Origin: Crystallibacter degradans
Lineage (GTDB): Bacteria > Actinomycetota > Actinomycetes > Actinomycetales > Micrococcaceae
NCBI RefSeq assembly: GCF_012952295.1
Contig: NZ_JABBCH010000001.1
Location: forward strand, 248,001 to 312,000
DNA: 64,000 nucleotides
Direction: 5' to 3'
Shown: one piece after another, positions 44,153-53,140 of the stretch
How the letters are laid out: every line of letters starts with the position of its first letter
Numbering within the stretch: position 1 is the first letter of the stretch
The notes under the pieces: generated by a model
The model's database searches: none
What the model saw: the letters and a program-made list of their open reading frames with translations, nothing else
Told to the model about the DNA's origin: nothing
Translations under genes and position numbers: made by a program

Positions 44153-44190
44153 AGTCTTGAACGAAGAGCGCTCTCGCATGGCGTAACTCT

Positions 44191-44205
44191 GCGTGGAAAC
44201 CACGC
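44191..44205 (+). promoter_or_regulatory. Hairpin in the sdh leader
   Basis: GCGTGG-AAA-CCACGC, a 6-bp stem with a triloop about 30 nt before the sdhC start. It may influence mRNA stability. Confidence 0.35.
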
Positions 44206-44237
44206 TAGCGCCCTTGCGATGCAGGGAGGTTAATTCA

Positions 44238-44621
44238 GTGTCGAAGACACCAGCAGGGACCCTCTACCGCGGCCGAGAAGGCATGTGGTCATGGGTAGGA
44301 CACCGCGTCACCGGCGTCGCAATTTTTTTCTTCCTCTTAGTACACGTACTGGACACCGCGCTGGTACGCGTATCGCCGGAGGCATACAACGTCGTTATAG
44401 CCACGTATAAGAACCCGTTCATGGCGCTTCTGGAAGCAGGGCTCGTAGCAGCCATCGTGTTCCACGCCTTTAACGGTCTGCGTATCATCCTCGTGGACTT
44501 CTGGAAGAAGGGCCCGAAGTACCAGGCACAGCTGCTGTGGGGCGTTGTCGGACTGTGGGTTCTCGTCATGGTTCCGTTCCTGATCCGTCACCTAACGCTT
44601 GCATTCACCGGGGGTCACTAA
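44238..44621 (+). CDS. sdhC: Succinate dehydrogenase cytochrome b556 subunit
   Basis: Haem- and quinone-binding membrane anchor of complex II, 127 aa with three helices. It has PAGTLYRGREGMWSWVGHRVTGV near the N-terminus with the Ser/Arg/His quinone-site pattern, and a further His in VFHAFNGLRIILVDFW that probably ligates haem. GTG at 44238 has GGGAGG 8-9 nt upstream. It carries the rare leucine codon TTA (44337-44339). First gene of sdhCDAB. Confidence 0.9.
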   Translation: MSKTPAGTLYRGREGMWSWVGHRVTGVAIFFFLLVHVLDTALVRVSPEAYNVVIATYKNPFMALLEAGLVAAIVFHAFNGLRIILVDFWKKGPKYQAQLLWGVVGLWVLVMVPFLIRHLTLAFTGGH

Positions 44622-44623
44622 TC

Positions 44624-45094
44624 ATGGCAGTTTCATCTGAAATCCAGGCTCCGCGCTCCGGTCGCGTTGCACCGAAGTACACCCGCCATGGCAGCTCCCG
44701 CGGCAACTTCGAAATGCTCGCATGGCTCTTCATGCGCGTTTCGGGCCTCGTCCTGGTTGTCCTGATCTTCGGCCACCTGTTTGTGAACCTCATGGTCGGC
44801 GAGGGCGTGCACGCCATCGACTTCGGCTTCGTGGCCGGCAAGTGGGCCGACCCGTTCTGGCAGATCTGGGATCTGGCGATGCTGTGGCTGGCAATGCTGC
44901 ACGGCACCAACGGTGTGCGCACCATCATCAACGACTACGCGGACAAGGACGGCACGCGCTTCTGGCTCAAGACCGTGCTGTACGCGGCCACGGCTGTCAT
45001 CATTGTGCTCGGCACCCTGGTGATCTTCACCTTCGATCCGTGCCCGCCAAACGCCGCTGCTGAACTGCTGCCTTCCTTCTGCCCCGCACCGTAG
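44624..45094 (+). CDS. sdhD: Succinate dehydrogenase hydrophobic membrane anchor subunit
   Basis: Second membrane anchor of complex II, 156 aa with three helices after a basic N-terminus. RGNFEMLAWLFMRVSGLVLVV starts the first helix, FGHLFVNLMV and LAMLHGTNGVRTIINDY supply likely haem-ligand His and quinone-site residues (the latter Asp-Tyr pair is conserved). The ATG lies 2 nt after sdhC. Confidence 0.9.
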   Translation: MAVSSEIQAPRSGRVAPKYTRHGSSRGNFEMLAWLFMRVSGLVLVVLIFGHLFVNLMVGEGVHAIDFGFVAGKWADPFWQIWDLAMLWLAMLHGTNGVRTIINDYADKDGTRFWLKTVLYAATAVIIVLGTLVIFTFDPCPPNAAAELLPSFCPAP

Positions 45095-45229
45095 TCCGGT
45101 GCCCGGCCGCGCCGGAAACGCGGCCGGCAGATCATCAAGCAGAACGCCGCGGGCCCTGCCATCGGGGCAGCACCGGAGGCAGCATCAGCCCGTGAAGAAC
45201 ATTTGGTTTCAACAGAAAGAGCATCTGGT

Positions 45230-47017
45230 ATGCAGGTCCATAAGTACGACGTCGTTATTGTCGGTGCCGGTGGCGCCGGTATGCGCGCCGCCATTGAATC
45301 AGGCCAGCGCGCGCGAACAGCAGTACTGACCAAGCTTTACCCCACCCGTTCCCACACCGGTGCGGCGCAGGGCGGCATGTGCGCCGCCCTGGCGAACGTG
45401 GAAGAAGACAACTGGGAATGGCACACCTTTGACACGGTCAAAGGCGGCGACTACCTAGTAGACCAGGACGCCGCCGAGGTCATGGCGAAGGAAGCCATCG
45501 ACGCCGTGCTGGACCTGGAAAAGATGGGCCTGCCCTTCAACCGCACGCCCGAAGGCAAGATCGACCAGCGCCGCTTCGGCGGGCACACGCGCGACCACGG
45601 CAAGTCCCCGGTCCGCCGCGCCTGCTATGCCGCCGACCGTACCGGCCACATGATCCTGCAGACCCTGTACCAAAACTGCGTCAAGCACAACGTTGAGTTC
45701 TACAACGAGTACTACGTGCTCGATCTGCTCATCGTTGAGGAAGATGCAACGCGCGAGGACGGCAGCACTTACAAGCAGAAGCGGGTTGCCGGCGTCGTTA
45801 GCTACGACCTTGCCAGCGGCGAGATCCACGTGTTCCAGGCCAAGTCCGTTGTGTTCGCCTCCGGCGGCGTGGGCAAGGTCTTCAAGACCACCTCGAACGC
45901 GCACACCCTGACCGGCGACGGCATGGGCATCGCGTTCCGCCGCGGCATCCCCCTGGAAGACATGGAGTTCTTCCAGTTCCACCCGACCGGCCTGGCCGGC
46001 CTGGGCATCCTGCTTTCCGAAGCCGCCCGTGGTGAAGGTGCGATCCTGCGTAATTCCGACGGCGAACGCTTCATGGAGCGCTATGCGCCGACCATTAAGG
46101 ACCTCGCCCCGCGTGACATCGTGGCCCGTTCCATGGCCAATGAAGTCCGCGAAGGACGCGGCTGCGGCCCGAACAAGGACTACGTCCTCCTGGACCTGAC
46201 GCACCTGGAGCCGGCGCACATCGACGCGAAGCTCCCGGACATCACCGAGTTCGCCCGCACCTACCTGGGTGTGGAACCGTACACGGATCCGGTGCCGGTG
46301 TTCCCCACCGCGCACTACGCCATGGGCGGCATCCCCACCACCATCAAGGCCGAAGTGCTGCAGGACAACGACACCGTTGTTCCGGGCCTCTACGCCGCCG
46401 GTGAGGTTGCCTGCGTTTCGGTCCACGGCTCCAACCGTCTGGGCACCAACTCGCTGCTGGACATCAACGTCTTCGGTAAGCGCGCCGGTATTGCCGCCGC
46501 CGAGTACGCCAAGACCGCCGAGTACGTCGAGGTTCCGGAAGACGCCGACCAGTTCACTATCGATCTGATCGAACAGGTCCGCTCCGCCAACGGCACCGAA
46601 CGCGTGGCCCAGCTGCGCAAGGAACTGCAGGACACGATGGACGCCAACGTCCAGGTCTTCCGCAGCGAGCAGACCCTGAACGAGACGCTGAACGTGATCG
46701 CTTCCCTGCGCGAGCGTTACAAGAACATCGGTATCCAGGACCGCGGCCGCCGCTTCAACCTGGACCTGCTCGAGGCCGTGGAACTGGGCTTCCTGCTGGA
46801 CATGGCCCAGGTCATGACCGTTGCCGCCCTGCACCGCGAGGAATCGCGCGGCGGCCACTTCCGGGAAGACTTCCCGGACCGCGATGACGAAAAGTTCATG
46901 AAGCACTCCATGGCATACAAGGATGACTTGGCTACGTCCGAGTCCGTCGCCGGTATCCGTCTGGAAACGAAGCCGGTTATTTTCACGCGCTACGAACCGA
47001 TGGTGAGGAAGTACTAA
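45230..47017 (+). CDS. sdhA: Succinate dehydrogenase flavoprotein subunit
   Basis: FAD-containing catalytic subunit oxidising succinate to fumarate, 595 aa. FAD motif VIVGAGGAGMRAAI near 9, the covalent FAD His42 in RSHTGAAQGGM, the FQFHPTGLAG and RGEGAILRNSDGERFMERY substrate loops, and the C-terminal HYAMGGI and HGSNRLGTNSLLD are all intact. ATG at 45230 follows AAAGAG; the 135-nt gap after sdhD holds no other gene. The last base of the stop overlaps sdhB. Confidence 0.96.
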   Translation: MQVHKYDVVIVGAGGAGMRAAIESGQRARTAVLTKLYPTRSHTGAAQGGMCAALANVEEDNWEWHTFDTVKGGDYLVDQDAAEVMAKEAIDAVLDLEKMGLPFNRTPEGKIDQRRFGGHTRDHGKSPVRRACYAADRTGHMILQTLYQNCVKHNVEFYNEYYVLDLLIVEEDATREDGSTYKQKRVAGVVSYDLASGEIHVFQAKSVVFASGGVGKVFKTTSNAHTLTGDGMGIAFRRGIPLEDMEFFQFHPTGLAGLGILLSEAARGEGAILRNSDGERFMERYAPTIKDLAPRDIVARSMANEVREGRGCGPNKDYVLLDLTHLEPAHIDAKLPDITEFARTYLGVEPYTDPVPVFPTAHYAMGGIPTTIKAEVLQDNDTVVPGLYAAGEVACVSVHGSNRLGTNSLLDINVFGKRAGIAAAEYAKTAEYVEVPEDADQFTIDLIEQVRSANGTERVAQLRKELQDTMDANVQVFRSEQTLNETLNVIASLRERYKNIGIQDRGRRFNLDLLEAVELGFLLDMAQVMTVAALHREESRGGHFREDFPDRDDEKFMKHSMAYKDDLATSESVAGIRLETKPVIFTRYEPMVRKY

Positions 47018-47799
47018 TGACCGCTGAAACTGTGGAACCTGCATCCAAGGTTGAACTGGCCCCGGGGGTCGGCGGCGGCGGGGAAATCCCGAGCTTCGAC
47101 ATCACCCTGAAGGTCCGCCGGTACAACCCGGAGGTTTCGGAAGAAGCCCACTGGGACGACTTCAAGCTGACCATGTACGGCACGGACCGTGTGTTGGACG
47201 CGCTGCACAAGGCCAAGTGGGAGCACGACGGCTCCGTTTCCTTCCGCCGTTCCTGCGCCCACGGCGTCTGCGGCTCGGATGCCATGCGCATCAACGGCCG
47301 CAACCGCCTGGCCTGCAAGACGCTGCTGAAGGACCTGGACACGTCCAAGCCCATCCTCGTCGAGCCCATCAAGGGCCTGCCGGTGGAGAAGGACCTGATC
47401 GTGGACATGGAGCCGTTCTTCCAGTCCTACCGCGAGATCATGCCCTTCCTGATCAACTCCGGGCACGAGCCGACGCGGGAGCGCCTGCAGTCCGCCGAGG
47501 ACCGCGAGCGTTTCGACGACACCACCAAGTGCATCCTGTGTGCTGCGTGCACCTCGTCCTGCCCGGTCTTCTGGACCGACGGCCAGTACTTCGGCCCGGC
47601 CGCTATTGTCAACGCACACCGCTTCATCTTCGACTCGCGCGACGATGCCGGCGACATGCGCCTGGAGATCCTCAACGACAAGGAAGGTGTGTGGCGCTGC
47701 CGCACCGTCTTCAACTGCACCGAGGCCTGCCCGCGCGGCATCCAGGTGACGAAGGCGATCTCCGAGGTCAAGAACGCTGTGCTGAACCGCAAGATCTGA
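47017..47799 (+). CDS. sdhB: Succinate dehydrogenase iron-sulfur subunit
   Basis: Electron-transfer subunit, 260 aa. The N-terminal ferredoxin domain binds [2Fe-2S] through RSCAHGVCGSDAM and the later Cys of NRLACKTL; the C-terminal domain holds [4Fe-4S] (CILCAACTSSCP) and [3Fe-4S] (NCTEACPRGI with upstream Cys). The start overlaps sdhA as TAATG. It is the last gene of the operon and is followed by a strong terminator. Confidence 0.96.
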   Translation: MTAETVEPASKVELAPGVGGGGEIPSFDITLKVRRYNPEVSEEAHWDDFKLTMYGTDRVLDALHKAKWEHDGSVSFRRSCAHGVCGSDAMRINGRNRLACKTLLKDLDTSKPILVEPIKGLPVEKDLIVDMEPFFQSYREIMPFLINSGHEPTRERLQSAEDRERFDDTTKCILCAACTSSCPVFWTDGQYFGPAAIVNAHRFIFDSRDDAGDMRLEILNDKEGVWRCRTVFNCTEACPRGIQVTKAISEVKNAVLNRKI

Positions 47800-47848
47800 T
47801 CTGTCCCGGCTTGCCGGGTCTGCCAGGTTCTTACGGCCTGCCAGCAGT

Positions 47849-47885
47849 CGTAAGGTGCCGATTCGTCAGGAATCGGCACCTTACG
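47849..47885 (+). terminator. Terminator of the sdh operon
   Basis: A perfect 16-bp stem (47849-47864 with 47870-47885), a GTCAG loop, then CTTTTAAT. The strongest rho-independent terminator in the window. Confidence 0.88.
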
Positions 47886-47933
47886 CTTTTAATCATCCGT
47901 CCGCGTTCCGGCTTAACGGCAGACAGGAGCAGC

Positions 47934-48713
47934 ATGACCACGTTCGAGAAAGTGAAGTTCCCAGGGGTTAACGGCACCACGCTGGCCGGGGTCCTGGATA
48001 TTCCCGACGGCGATGTGCGGGCCTGGGCGCTGTTCTGCCACGGCTTCACCCTGGGCAAGAACAGCGCGGCCGCGGCCCGGATCTCCAAGGCGCTGGCCCG
48101 GCACGGCATCGGCGTGCTGCGGTACGACGCCGCCGGCCTGGGCGGCTCCACCGGCGACTGGTCGGCGGCAACCTTCTCCACGAAGATGGCGGACATCGGC
48201 AGTGCGGCGGCGTTCATGCGCGGTAGCGGGCGCCGGATCTCGCTGCTCATCGGCCACTCGCTCGGCGGGGCGGCGGTGCTGGGTGCCGTCGGCAGCCTCG
48301 ACGAGGTCAAGGCCGTGGCTACCGTGGCCGCCCCGTTCCGGCCGGACCATGTGATGCACCTTTTCGACGAAGAGATTGACGACGTCGAACGCACCGGCTC
48401 GGCCCAAATTACCTTGGGCGGCAAACGGCTCGAAATCCGCCGGCAACTCGTGGAAGACCTGCGCCGGACCGATCTCACCGGCTGCATCAGCAACCTGGAC
48501 CGGCCGCTGCTGGTCATGCACTCCCCCACCGACAACACCGTGGGCGTGGAGAACGCCGGAGAGATCTTCGCGGTGGCCAAGCACCCCAAGTCATTTATCT
48601 CGCTCGAAGGCAGCAACCATATGCTCACGGACCGGGATCAGACGGACCGCGCCGGCCTGCTGATCGCAGCCTGGGCCAACCAGTACCTGGATACCCAAGA
48701 CCCGCTGAGCTGA
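47934..48713 (+). CDS. Alpha/beta hydrolase
   Basis: A 259-aa serine hydrolase of the OsmC-associated/BAAT-like type. CHGFTLGKNSAAAARIS near 35 forms the oxyanion region, GHSLGGAAVLGAV near 105 holds the nucleophile Ser, LLVMHSPTDNTV near 190 the acid and GSNHMLTD near 220 the His. The substrate is unknown. ATG at 47934 has AGGAG close upstream. The stop codon lies in the loop of a small hairpin. Confidence 0.85.
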   Translation: MTTFEKVKFPGVNGTTLAGVLDIPDGDVRAWALFCHGFTLGKNSAAAARISKALARHGIGVLRYDAAGLGGSTGDWSAATFSTKMADIGSAAAFMRGSGRRISLLIGHSLGGAAVLGAVGSLDEVKAVATVAAPFRPDHVMHLFDEEIDDVERTGSAQITLGGKRLEIRRQLVEDLRRTDLTGCISNLDRPLLVMHSPTDNTVGVENAGEIFAVAKHPKSFISLEGSNHMLTDRDQTDRAGLLIAAWANQYLDTQDPLS

Positions 48714-48722
48714 CCCAGCGGG
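48701..48722 (+). terminator. Hairpin at the end of the alpha/beta hydrolase gene
   Basis: CCCGCTG/CAGCGGG, a 7-bp stem whose loop contains the TGA stop codon. It may stop both this gene and the convergent one; no T run. Confidence 0.45.
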
Positions 48723-48763
48723 AGCGGAACCGGCAGGCCGTCGCTGGCAGGGCGGTTGCCAGC

Positions 48764-49909
48764 TCAGGGAACGCTTGCGCCGCCGAGCGCGTGTTCGAGA
48801 CTGCCGTCCTGCTTCAGCCGGGCGCGCCGGCGCAGGGACAGGAAGCCACGTGTCCGGCCGCCGGCCTGTTCGCGCGCGTGCAGGTCCGCCTTGCCGATGG
48901 CACCCCACGCCGTCGCTACCAGGTACACCTGACTGAGCAAATAGAACCAGACAAACAGGCCCAGGATCACGGCGAACGGCGCCAGCAGCGGGTTGTTTCC
49001 CACGGTGCCCAGCAGGTCCGAGGCGAAGTACCGCAGCACGGTGCTGCCGAGCCCGGCGATCAGCGCCGCCTGGAACATGATGCTGCGCGGCATGCGGACA
49101 CCGGAGGCAATCCGGAACAGCACCACGGCTGCCACCATGTCCAGCAGCAGCATCACCAGCACCGCGGTGATCTTCGTCAGCGGGACCACTGCGCCGCCGT
49201 CGAAATGGAGCAGGTTGATGATCAGGTCCAGCGCGGTGTTGGCTATGCCGGCCACGGCGGAGGTCAGCATCAGGGCCACCCCCAGCAACAGCAGCGTGCC
49301 GACGTCCTTGAGCTTGATCATGACGGGGTTCCCCTGCAGCGGCGGGAGTCCGAAAACGCCGCGCATCCCTTCGCGCAGGCCGGCAATCCAGCCCAGGGAG
49401 GTCAGGATCATGGCGGCCGTGGAAATGATCAGCGTGATACCGAACGCCCCGCTCTGGGAGAAGAGCTGTTCCGGCGTGGCCAGACCGCCGTCGCCGGTAT
49501 TGATCAGCCCGGGCGTGGACTCATTGACCACTTCCACCACGGCCAGTTGCAGGTCGCGGTTTCCGGAGGCGATGAGGCCGAAGATGGAGAATCCCGCCAC
49601 CAGCATCGCTGCCACGGAGAAGAACATGTTGTAGGCACTGCCCGCGGCCATGAGCGGCCCGTGGCGCATGCTGTAAAGCATCCAGACGCGCATCACCCGC
49701 CACGCGTGCGCCTTCGCCAGCAGGTACTGCATGCGGGCCAGCAGGACCTTGCCCTTGGAAGCATGGCGTTGGGCCTGGACGTAGGCGCGCCGCTTTTCCA
49801 GCTCGGCGACCTTCAGCTTCTGCCGTTCGAGCGGATGCGGTGTTTCGGATTTACTCCCGCTGCTGCCCGTCGCCTTGCGCGCTGCCCTCTGCGCCGATTT
49901 CTGTCCCAA
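48764..49909 (-). CDS. YihY/virulence factor BrkB family membrane protein
   Basis: A 381-aa protein of the YihY/BrkB family with six predicted helices and unknown transport-like function. It has a cytosolic N-terminus of about 75 residues with a basic helical stretch, then RHGPLMAAGSAYNMFFSVAAMLVAGF, GIAGLREGMRGVFGLP-like sequence near 173, and DLLGTVGNNPLLAPFAVILGLFVWFYLLSQVYL. The start is a TTG at 49909 that overlaps the 2H-phosphoesterase gene by 59 bp; GGGAAGAG precedes it. This overlap makes the start less certain. Confidence 0.83.
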   Translation of the reverse strand: MGQKSAQRAARKATGSSGSKSETPHPLERQKLKVAELEKRRAYVQAQRHASKGKVLLARMQYLLAKAHAWRVMRVWMLYSMRHGPLMAAGSAYNMFFSVAAMLVAGFSIFGLIASGNRDLQLAVVEVVNESTPGLINTGDGGLATPEQLFSQSGAFGITLIISTAAMILTSLGWIAGLREGMRGVFGLPPLQGNPVMIKLKDVGTLLLLGVALMLTSAVAGIANTALDLIINLLHFDGGAVVPLTKITAVLVMLLLDMVAAVVLFRIASGVRMPRSIMFQAALIAGLGSTVLRYFASDLLGTVGNNPLLAPFAVILGLFVWFYLLSQVYLVATAWGAIGKADLHAREQAGGRTRGFLSLRRRARLKQDGSLEHALGGASVP

Positions 49910-50480
49910 AGCTCAGCTCTTCCCGCAGTATCCAGACACCTGACGAATCGTGCTCGTACAGGCCCATGCTACTAACGGTGAAGGACGCGTCATAGTCGGC
50001 AAGCTTGTTTTCGGCCGCGTCCATGCCGGCGTCGCTGACGTCGTGGGCCACGGTGATGTGCGGGTGGAAGTCGAATTCCAGTTGCCGGGCCAACGGGCCC
50101 GCCTGCAGCTTCCGGTGCAGTGCAACGCATTCGTCGAAGCCCTCGGCGATGTTGAGGTAGACCACCGGCGATACCGGGCGGAAGCTGCCGGTGCCGCGCA
50201 GGGCCACGGTGAAGGGCTGCTGGCTGCGGGCAATCCGGCGGACGTGCTCGGTAGTCTCGGCCCAGTCCGCCACCGGCGTCGTCGTCACCAGTGTGACGTG
50301 CGGCGGGATGACTGCGGCCATCGGGTCTCCGAAGGAGGCACGCCAGCCCTCAAGGTCGCCGGCCAGCGGCTCCGGAATACCAATAACGACGCCGGCGCAG
50401 CCCACCTCGGGCAGGGCAGCCTGAAGGACACCGCCGTCGGGAGTGACGCCGGGGTCCACCTGCAGCCGGTGCTGGCACAT
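49851..50480 (-). CDS. 2'-5' RNA ligase family (2H phosphoesterase) protein
   Basis: A 209-aa protein of the 2H phosphoesterase superfamily, with the two HxT/S-type motifs PPHVTLVTTT near 59 and FHPHITVAH near 137. Members hydrolyse 2',3'-cyclic phosphates or ligate RNA halves; the true substrate is unknown. The C-terminal tail is acidic/Gln-rich. The ATG lies 2 nt after trpS, so the two are co-transcribed. Confidence 0.82.
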   Translation of the reverse strand: MCQHRLQVDPGVTPDGGVLQAALPEVGCAGVVIGIPEPLAGDLEGWRASFGDPMAAVIPPHVTLVTTTPVADWAETTEHVRRIARSQQPFTVALRGTGSFRPVSPVVYLNIAEGFDECVALHRKLQAGPLARQLEFDFHPHITVAHDVSDAGMDAAENKLADYDASFTVSSMGLYEHDSSGVWILREELSFGTEIGAEGSAQGDGQQRE

Positions 50481-50482
50481 TG

Positions 50483-51553
50483 CTAGCGCCGTGCTCCCGC
50501 GGGCAGGAAACCGACCTTGTTATACACATCGGCCAGTGTAGCCGAGGCGATTCCGCGGGCCTTTTCGGCTCCGCGGGCCAACAGCCGGTCCAGCTCGGCC
50601 GGGTCGTCCAGCAGTTCCTGGGCACGGGTCTGGATGGGCGCGAGCCGCTCGACCACGAGTTCAGCCAGATCCACTTTCAGGTGGCCGTACATCTTGCCCT
50701 GGTAATCCGCGACGATCGAGTCGATGCTCTTGCCGCTGAGCGTGGAGTAGATGGTCAGCAGATTCGACACGCCCGGCTTGGCTTCACGGTCGAAGCGGAT
50801 CTCGGTGCCGTCGTCGGTCACCGCGGACTTGATCTTCTTGGCCGCGGTTTTCGGGTTGTCCAGGATATTGATCAGGCCCGCCGGGGAATCGGCCGACTTG
50901 GACATCTTGGCGTTCGGGTGCTGCAGATCGTAGATCTTCGCCCCCTCCCGCGGGATCACCGCTTCAGGAACCACGAAGGTCTCGCCGTAGCGGTGGTTGA
51001 AGCGCTGGGCCAGGTTGCGTGCCAGTTCCAGATGCTGGCGCTGGTCTTCGCCGACCGGCACGCCGTACGGACGGTAGAGCAGAATGTCCGCGGCCATGAG
51101 GACCGGGTAGGCGAACAGGCCTACGCTGGAGTGCTCGGCTCCCGACTTCTGCGACTTGTCCTTGAACTGGGTCATCCGGGAGGCCTCGCCGAAACCGGTA
51201 ATGCAGTTCAGCACCCACGCCAGCTCCGCGTGCTCGGGCACGTGTGACTGGACGAAGAGGGTGGACTTCTCGATATCGATCCCGCCGGCAATGTACTGCG
51301 CCACGGTCACCCGGGTGCGCGTGGCCAGCCCGGCCGGGTCATGGTCCACGGTGATGGCATGCATGTCCGGGACGAAGAAGATGGAATCGTATTCATCCTG
51401 CATGCTGACCCAGTTCACCAGGGCGCCGAGGTAGTTCCCGAGGTGGAGCGAATCCGCCGAGGGCTGCATGCCGGAGAGCAGGCGCCGGCGCGAAGTACTC
51501 CCGGCGGCCTCGGTGGTTGCGGCGCTATCGGTGGTCTGGGTTGTGCTGGTCAT
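50483..51553 (-). CDS. trpS: Tryptophanyl-tRNA synthetase
   Basis: Class I synthetase charging tRNA-Trp, 356 aa. The HIGH-equivalent HLGN (about 37-40) in [14 protein letters not shown] and the KMSKS loop in [10 protein letters not shown] near 215 are intact, as are [12 protein letters not shown] near 153 and [14 protein letters not shown] near 166. A Thr/Ala-rich N-terminal extension of about 22 residues precedes the core. It lies 15 nt downstream of xth on the same strand. Confidence 0.94.
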   Translation of the reverse strand: MTSTTQTTDSAATTEAAGSTSRRRLLSGMQPSADSLHLGNYLGALVNWVSMQDEYDSIFFVPDMHAITVDHDPAGLATRTRVTVAQYIAGGIDIEKSTLFVQSHVPEHAELAWVLNCITGFGEASRMTQFKDKSQKSGAEHSSVGLFAYPVLMAADILLYRPYGVPVGEDQRQHLELARNLAQRFNHRYGETFVVPEAVIPREGAKIYDLQHPNAKMSKSADSPAGLINILDNPKTAAKKIKSAVTDDGTEIRFDREAKPGVSNLLTIYSTLSGKSIDSIVADYQGKMYGHLKVDLAELVVERLAPIQTRAQELLDDPAELDRLLARGAEKARGIASATLADVYNKVGFLPAGARR

Positions 51554-51568
51554 ATGAGCAGGATCTTT

Positions 51569-52450
51569 CTAGAAGCGGTAGTCCACTACCAAGGGTGCGT
51601 GGTCTGAGAAGCGCGCGTCGTAGGTCTCGGCGCGGTCAACAACGGCGTCGGACGCGAGGGTCGCGAGCTCCGGGGTGGCCATGTGGTAATCGATGCGCCA
51701 ACCGGCGTCGTTGTCGAATGCCTGTCCCCGCCACGACCACCAGGTGTACGGACCGGGAACCTCGCCGGCAAGGGAGCGGTGCACGTCCCGCCAGCCGACG
51801 GCGTCGCCGAAGAAGCGGTCGAAGTACGCCCGTTCCTCGGGGAGGAAGCCGGACTTCTTGACGTTGCCCTTCCAGTTCTTGATGTCCAGCGTGGTGTGGC
51901 CGACGTTGAGGTCCCCTACCACCAGCGCGTAGTCCTTGGTGGCCTTCAGCTCCGTGAGGCGGTTGCCCATGACGTCCAGGAAGCGGAACTTGTCCACCTG
52001 CTTCGGGGTATCCACCTGGCCGGAATGGACATAGGCGCTGACCACGGTCAGGGTCTTCGGGCCGCCGTCGGACGGGATCTCGAAGTCCGCTTCGACCCAG
52101 CGGCCGGAGGTAACGAAATAGTCGTCGCCGATGTGGTCCCGGGTGGCCACCGGAGCGGTACGGGAGGCGATGGCGACGCCGGCACGGCCCTTCGCTTCGG
52201 CTTCGGCGTGCAGGATGTGCCAGCCGTCCCCGAGCAGTTCGCGCACAATCGCGTCAGGTGCCCGGACTTCCTGCAGGCACAAAATGTCCACATCGCGCTC
52301 CGCCAGCCAGGCTTCCATGCCGCGCTTGTAGGCGGCCCTGATGCCATTGACGTTGACGGTGGCGATCCGCAGTTTTTGCCTTAATGCGGTGTCTGCTCCG
52401 CCTGCTGCAGTACCGGATTCCTGAACGATGCCCTCGGGTGCCAAACTCAC
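51569..52450 (-). CDS. xth: Exodeoxyribonuclease III
   Basis: AP endonuclease/3'-5' exonuclease of the EEP fold, 293 aa. RIATVNVNGIRAA near 28, LCLQEVRAP near 57 with the metal Glu, SAYVHSG, VVGDLNVGHTTLDIKNW near 179 (catalytic Asp/Asn) and FSDHAPLVVDY at the end (catalytic Asp-His). A 25-residue polar N-terminal extension is present. The GTG at 52450 has TAAGGT 6 nt before it and no ribosome-binding site. Confidence 0.93.
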   Translation of the reverse strand: MSLAPEGIVQESGTAAGGADTALRQKLRIATVNVNGIRAAYKRGMEAWLAERDVDILCLQEVRAPDAIVRELLGDGWHILHAEAEAKGRAGVAIASRTAPVATRDHIGDDYFVTSGRWVEADFEIPSDGGPKTLTVVSAYVHSGQVDTPKQVDKFRFLDVMGNRLTELKATKDYALVVGDLNVGHTTLDIKNWKGNVKKSGFLPEERAYFDRFFGDAVGWRDVHRSLAGEVPGPYTWWSWRGQAFDNDAGWRIDYHMATPELATLASDAVVDRAETYDARFSDHAPLVVDYRF

Positions 52451-52456
52451 TCGACT

Positions 52457-52462
52457 ACCTTA
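52457..52462 (-). promoter_or_regulatory. -10 box of xth, leaderless arrangement
   Basis: Reverse strand TAAGGT, 6 nt (AGTCGA), then GTG at 52450. Confidence 0.45.
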
Positions 52463-52476
52463 CCCAAGCCCGCAGC

Positions 52477-53007
52477 TCAGTTGACAACCGTGCCCGTAAC
52501 CGGACCATCGCCGTCGTTCTTGCGGATCATGCCGCGGCCGTTGTGGGCGGTCACCTCGATGGTATCGAGCGCGCGCTCCACCATGCCCTCGTCCTTGCCC
52601 AGGTAGTCCCGGACGACCTTGGCCTGGACCTGGACGATCTTGAAGCTGTGGTCCAGCTTTTCGTCCCGGACGGCGTTGGCCCTGGCCACCTGCTCCTCCA
52701 CCACGGCGGTGCCGCCGGCGGTGCCCTGCGGCATCTGCTGGGCCGCAAAGTCTGCCTGCGCCGTGGCGAACTTCTCCTTGGCCTTCTTGGTGGCACCCCG
52801 GACGCTGAACACCACGAAGGCAGCCAGCAGCAGCCAGCCGAGCGCGATGATGGCCACGATCCAGCCGATCACGTCGTTCTGGTTGGCGGCGAAAACGACG
52901 GCGAAAAGAAAGACCAGCACCATGACGGCGATGCCGAGGTTGCCCGCCTTGAACGGCAGGACGCGGTTGGCAGAGGTGTTCGCTGAGGGGTTCCCAAGGG
53001 ATTGCAT
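52477..53007 (-). CDS. Two-helix membrane protein of unknown function
   Basis: A 176-aa protein that I do not recognise. Two hydrophobic helices (about 23-41 and 47-68) form a hairpin, leaving a C-terminal cytosolic domain of about 105 residues. That domain has a Lys/Ala-rich helix (ATKKAKEKFATAQADF) and then mixed helix/strand ending VTGTVVN. The ATG at 53007 has GACAAT 6 nt upstream, which resembles the leaderless pattern with one change. It lies just upstream of xth, same strand. Confidence 0.7.
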   Translation of the reverse strand: MQSLGNPSANTSANRVLPFKAGNLGIAVMVLVFLFAVVFAANQNDVIGWIVAIIALGWLLLAAFVVFSVRGATKKAKEKFATAQADFAAQQMPQGTAGGTAVVEEQVARANAVRDEKLDHSFKIVQVQAKVVRDYLGKDEGMVERALDTIEVTAHNGRGMIRKNDGDGPVTGTVVN

Positions 53008-53140
53008 GGACTTATTGTCTCAAATCCTTCCCCGGCGCGCGGGCTGCTTCCACCGCAGGCGAACGATCTGCCTCGGCCCGTTTCCCAGGTCCCCTCTTAG
53101 CCGGACGGTGGACCGTCTCTCACCCGTTCACCAGAAAGCG

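Larger units (their letters stand above)
43884..44237 (+). other. Gene-free divergent region between manC and sdhC
   Basis: These 354 bases carry no gene. They hold the manC -10 box at the left, an AT-richer middle, the sdh promoter (44124-44152), a 6-bp hairpin in the sdh leader and the sdhC ribosome-binding site GGGAGG (44223-44228 region). Confidence 0.6.

Noticed and set aside
45455-47044. A 529-codon reverse frame opposite sdhA
   Set aside because: SdhA is intact on the + strand with all motifs; the reverse product has no family features.
53104-53117. Small GACGG/CCGTC hairpin near the end of the VOC gene as a terminator
   Set aside because: Only 5 bp with a tetraloop and no T tract; too weak to call.
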